Made by a program: the position numbers and the translations under genes. DNA of 64,000 nt from Anaerolineae bacterium (lineage in GTDB: Bacteria > Chloroflexota > Anaerolineae > 4572-78 > J111). The DNA is taken from assembly GCA_023382535.1 (NCBI GenBank), contig JAHDWA010000016.1, positions 127,026 to 191,025 of the forward strand, given 5' to 3'. This document shows, one piece after another, positions 62,547 to 64,000 of the stretch (position 1 is its first letter; the number at the start of each line of letters is the position of its first letter). Under the pieces are notes generated by a model that saw only the letters and a list, made by a program, of their open reading frames with translations, made no database searches and was not told the DNA's origin.

Positions 62547-62606
62547 GGGATGAAGGATGAAAGGAAGAAAAAACTTCCGCCTTCATCCTTCCGCCTTCAT
62601 CCTTTA
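62531..62606. repeat. GGATGAA/TTCATCC repeat hairpin in the MSC cluster
   Basis: Four tandem-like copies of (A)GGATGA(A/G) are followed by AAAGGAAGAAAAAACTTCC and two copies of CTTCATCC. The arms form an imperfect hairpin. It fills the only real gap in the cluster, so it may be a dispersed repeat inserted there. It overlaps the end of gene 7 and replaces a ribosome binding site for gene 8. Confidence 0.5.
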
Positions 62607-62611
62607 CGTAT

Positions 62612-63931
62612 ATGTCTTGTGGAAAAGTAAGCGGCCGCTGTGCCGACGTTGCCCGACGTAACGGGGTGATGGGCCAGGCCAGCCGGGCGCTGAATTTGCT
62701 CGGGAGCTGGAACACTTACCGCGACCTGAACAACTTTGAGCAGGTTCCGGAGCGGGTCGCCCAGGTAGTTGGGGCAATGTTCGGCCTGAAGGGGTTACTG
62801 GAGGGTCATCCGTATGTCGCCGGGGTGGTCGGGATAATGATTGGAGCGCACGCCCTGGAACAGGCCACGGCCGGCGCGGCCACGACCGCTGTCCGTCTGT
62901 TCGGACGCGGCCGGCCCCTGGTCCAGTACAACGGCGTCACCGTCCGCCAGGATCCGACAACCTCCCACCGCCGGCGCTGGCTCAACCGGCTGACCGGCGG
63001 GAGCACCCTTGATGTTCGGGGTTATTATTTCTCCGAGGGCGGCCGGACCTGGTCCTGCCAGTCGGTCACGTTTCAAGTGGGTGATACCCCCAAGACGCTA
63101 ACCCGCATCGGAAGCCTCAGTCTGCCTAACCGGGAGTTCTACTTTGACCGGCCCATCTTTGTGCCGGAAGTGGACGGCCAGCTGCCAGAAGCCGGGCAGC
63201 GGACCCTGGCCATCCAGCGGGTGGTGGACACGGTCCTGGGCGGGGAGAACCCGGACACGATCCCCGGTTTCATCGGCAGCACCAACGAACTGGAAAACGG
63301 CCTCGCCCCGCCCCTGGGCCACCTGAAACGAGCTTTGTTTATGGCCAACTGGCTGCTGGTGGATGAAGCCGAGCGGGACATCAGCGACACTCCGGTGGAT
63401 TACCTGGCGGTGGCCAGGGGGACCACGCCGGGCAGCGGCGGGCTGTACCAGCCCCGGACGCCTGTCTCCGGCGGTTCGTCCGGAGGCGGCGCCCCGCTGC
63501 CGGTCAGGTCTATTCCCGCTGCCGAGACGAGCTATCCTTCCATCAGCCGGACACCCCCACCGCCCCCTCCCCCACCCGATCCCTTTGGGGTTGCCCCTGC
63601 GCCAGCTCTCAAGCCGGTGGACCCGCCGCCCTATGGAACGAACCTGTTTAATTACAAGGCCGGTGGCGGAGGCTCGCCCCAGTATACGCAGTACGTCAAG
63701 GACAAGTACCGGGACCGGCTGCGGATCGGCAATCGGGAGTACCCCCTGGTGGTCAAGCGCGTGGTGCAGTCGCCCTTTGGCGACCAGCAGCGCAAGGCCG
63801 ACGCGATTTTCTATGATGAGGAGAGCTACCAATGGCGGGTAGTAGATGACGAGGAAGACCGGGTCAGCCTGGCCCGGGCCGTGGCCGAAGGACGGTTGCG
63901 GACGACCCCGGCGGAGGAATGGCCCGTGTAG
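62612..63931 (+). CDS. MSC-family protein 8, divergent module, Pro-rich linker, EYPLVVKRVV domain
   Basis: A 439-residue product (MSC-GKVS). Hydrophobic segment HPYVAGVVGIMIGAHALE near 70-87. A diverged shared module follows: GRTWSCQSVTFQVGDTPKTL, TRIGSLSLPNREFYFDRPIF, GFIGSTNELENGLAPPLGHL; the HRG of WHRG is replaced by SCQ. A poly-Pro linker (PPPPPPPPDPFGVAPAPALK) joins it to the C-terminal domain NREYPLVVKRVVQSPFGDQQ, AIFYDEESYQWRVVDDEEDR, related to the end of protein 6. No ribosome binding site is visible; a repeat hairpin stands directly in front. Confidence 0.65.
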   Translation: MSCGKVSGRCADVARRNGVMGQASRALNLLGSWNTYRDLNNFEQVPERVAQVVGAMFGLKGLLEGHPYVAGVVGIMIGAHALEQATAGAATTAVRLFGRGRPLVQYNGVTVRQDPTTSHRRRWLNRLTGGSTLDVRGYYFSEGGRTWSCQSVTFQVGDTPKTLTRIGSLSLPNREFYFDRPIFVPEVDGQLPEAGQRTLAIQRVVDTVLGGENPDTIPGFIGSTNELENGLAPPLGHLKRALFMANWLLVDEAERDISDTPVDYLAVARGTTPGSGGLYQPRTPVSGGSSGGGAPLPVRSIPAAETSYPSISRTPPPPPPPPDPFGVAPAPALKPVDPPPYGTNLFNYKAGGGGSPQYTQYVKDKYRDRLRIGNREYPLVVKRVVQSPFGDQQRKADAIFYDEESYQWRVVDDEEDRVSLARAVAEGRLRTTPAEEWPV

Positions 63932-64000
63932 CAAGTAGCAAAGTAGCAGTGTAGTTGATCGTAGAGTTATACCTCGATTTGCTCTTTAAAAACTTACCCC
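63932..64000. other. Sequence after the last gene
   Basis: The last 69 bases begin with GTAGCAAAGTAGCAGTGTAG, like the GGTAGCAG repeats at 22039, and contain no gene or terminator that I can support. Confidence 0.4.

Noticed and set aside
62531..62606. CRISPR array
   Set aside because: Only short GGATGAA units without regular unique spacers; better explained as a simple repeat hairpin. No cas gene is in the window.
1..64000. tRNA or rRNA genes
   Set aside because: No cloverleaf-like segment with a TTCRA loop and CCA-side stem, and no rRNA-like stretch, was noticed by eye. A covariance-model scan would be decisive.

Overview
The window reads as a chromosomal segment of a Chloroflexota bacterium, probably Anaerolineae-like. 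This is an inference from the STAND and TPR regulators, a long secreted beta-propeller protein ending in YYLPLITK, the protein content and the IS load; no rRNA, tRNA or other marker gene was seen.

Layout. 0-9 kb: an amidase open at the left edge, decayed genes (DUF4157, YkgJ-like, alpha/beta hydrolase), an intact SLOG/NTF2-like fusion, a secreted SBBP-repeat protein and a histidine kinase/response regulator pair. 9-14.7 kb: an IS graveyard (one IS1182-like remnant, three IS1-like copies) and a recent IS4-family insertion. 14.7-18.7 kb: a regulatory island with an XRE-TPR membrane regulator, four 12-bp iterons, a promoter, a structured leader and a 50-aa secreted peptide, then a STAND ATPase and a TPR protein read from the other strand.

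18.8-47.7 kb is a contractile injection system (eCIS, Afp/PVC type) read on one strand: terminator/cap, sheath, two tubes, small assembly proteins, a DUF4157 core protein, LysM adaptor, spike, gp25, baseplate J, Pvc12-like protein, AAA+ ATPase and a possible spike tip. It also carries an unusual envelope module: VWA, FHA and pentapeptide membrane proteins, an Excalibur lipoprotein and a Hedgehog-N-like lipoprotein. I see no tape measure and no tail fibre. The tail-assembly gene ends on a G7 run followed by a strong hairpin, and the next small gene has no start codon upstream of its conserved region, which points to programmed -1 frameshifting.

Cargo. Three candidate effectors (23.4, 47.7 and 50.6 kb) share one N-terminal module with exactly conserved spacing but have unrelated C-terminal domains: pre-toxin plus possible nuclease, possible RNase, and papain-like hydrolase. 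The 47.7-55 kb zone is a turnover region with a truncated recombinase, an Rhs fragment, IS5 and IS630 insertions and a 76-bp MITE-like element.

56.1-63.9 kb holds eight tightly packed genes whose products all begin Met-(Ser/Thr/Ala)-Cys. Four share one module (WHRG...YYF...PAWA) and two share another (RSDGSDTGLA). I do not recognise this family; together with the eCIS frameshift signal it is the best candidate here for an undescribed system.
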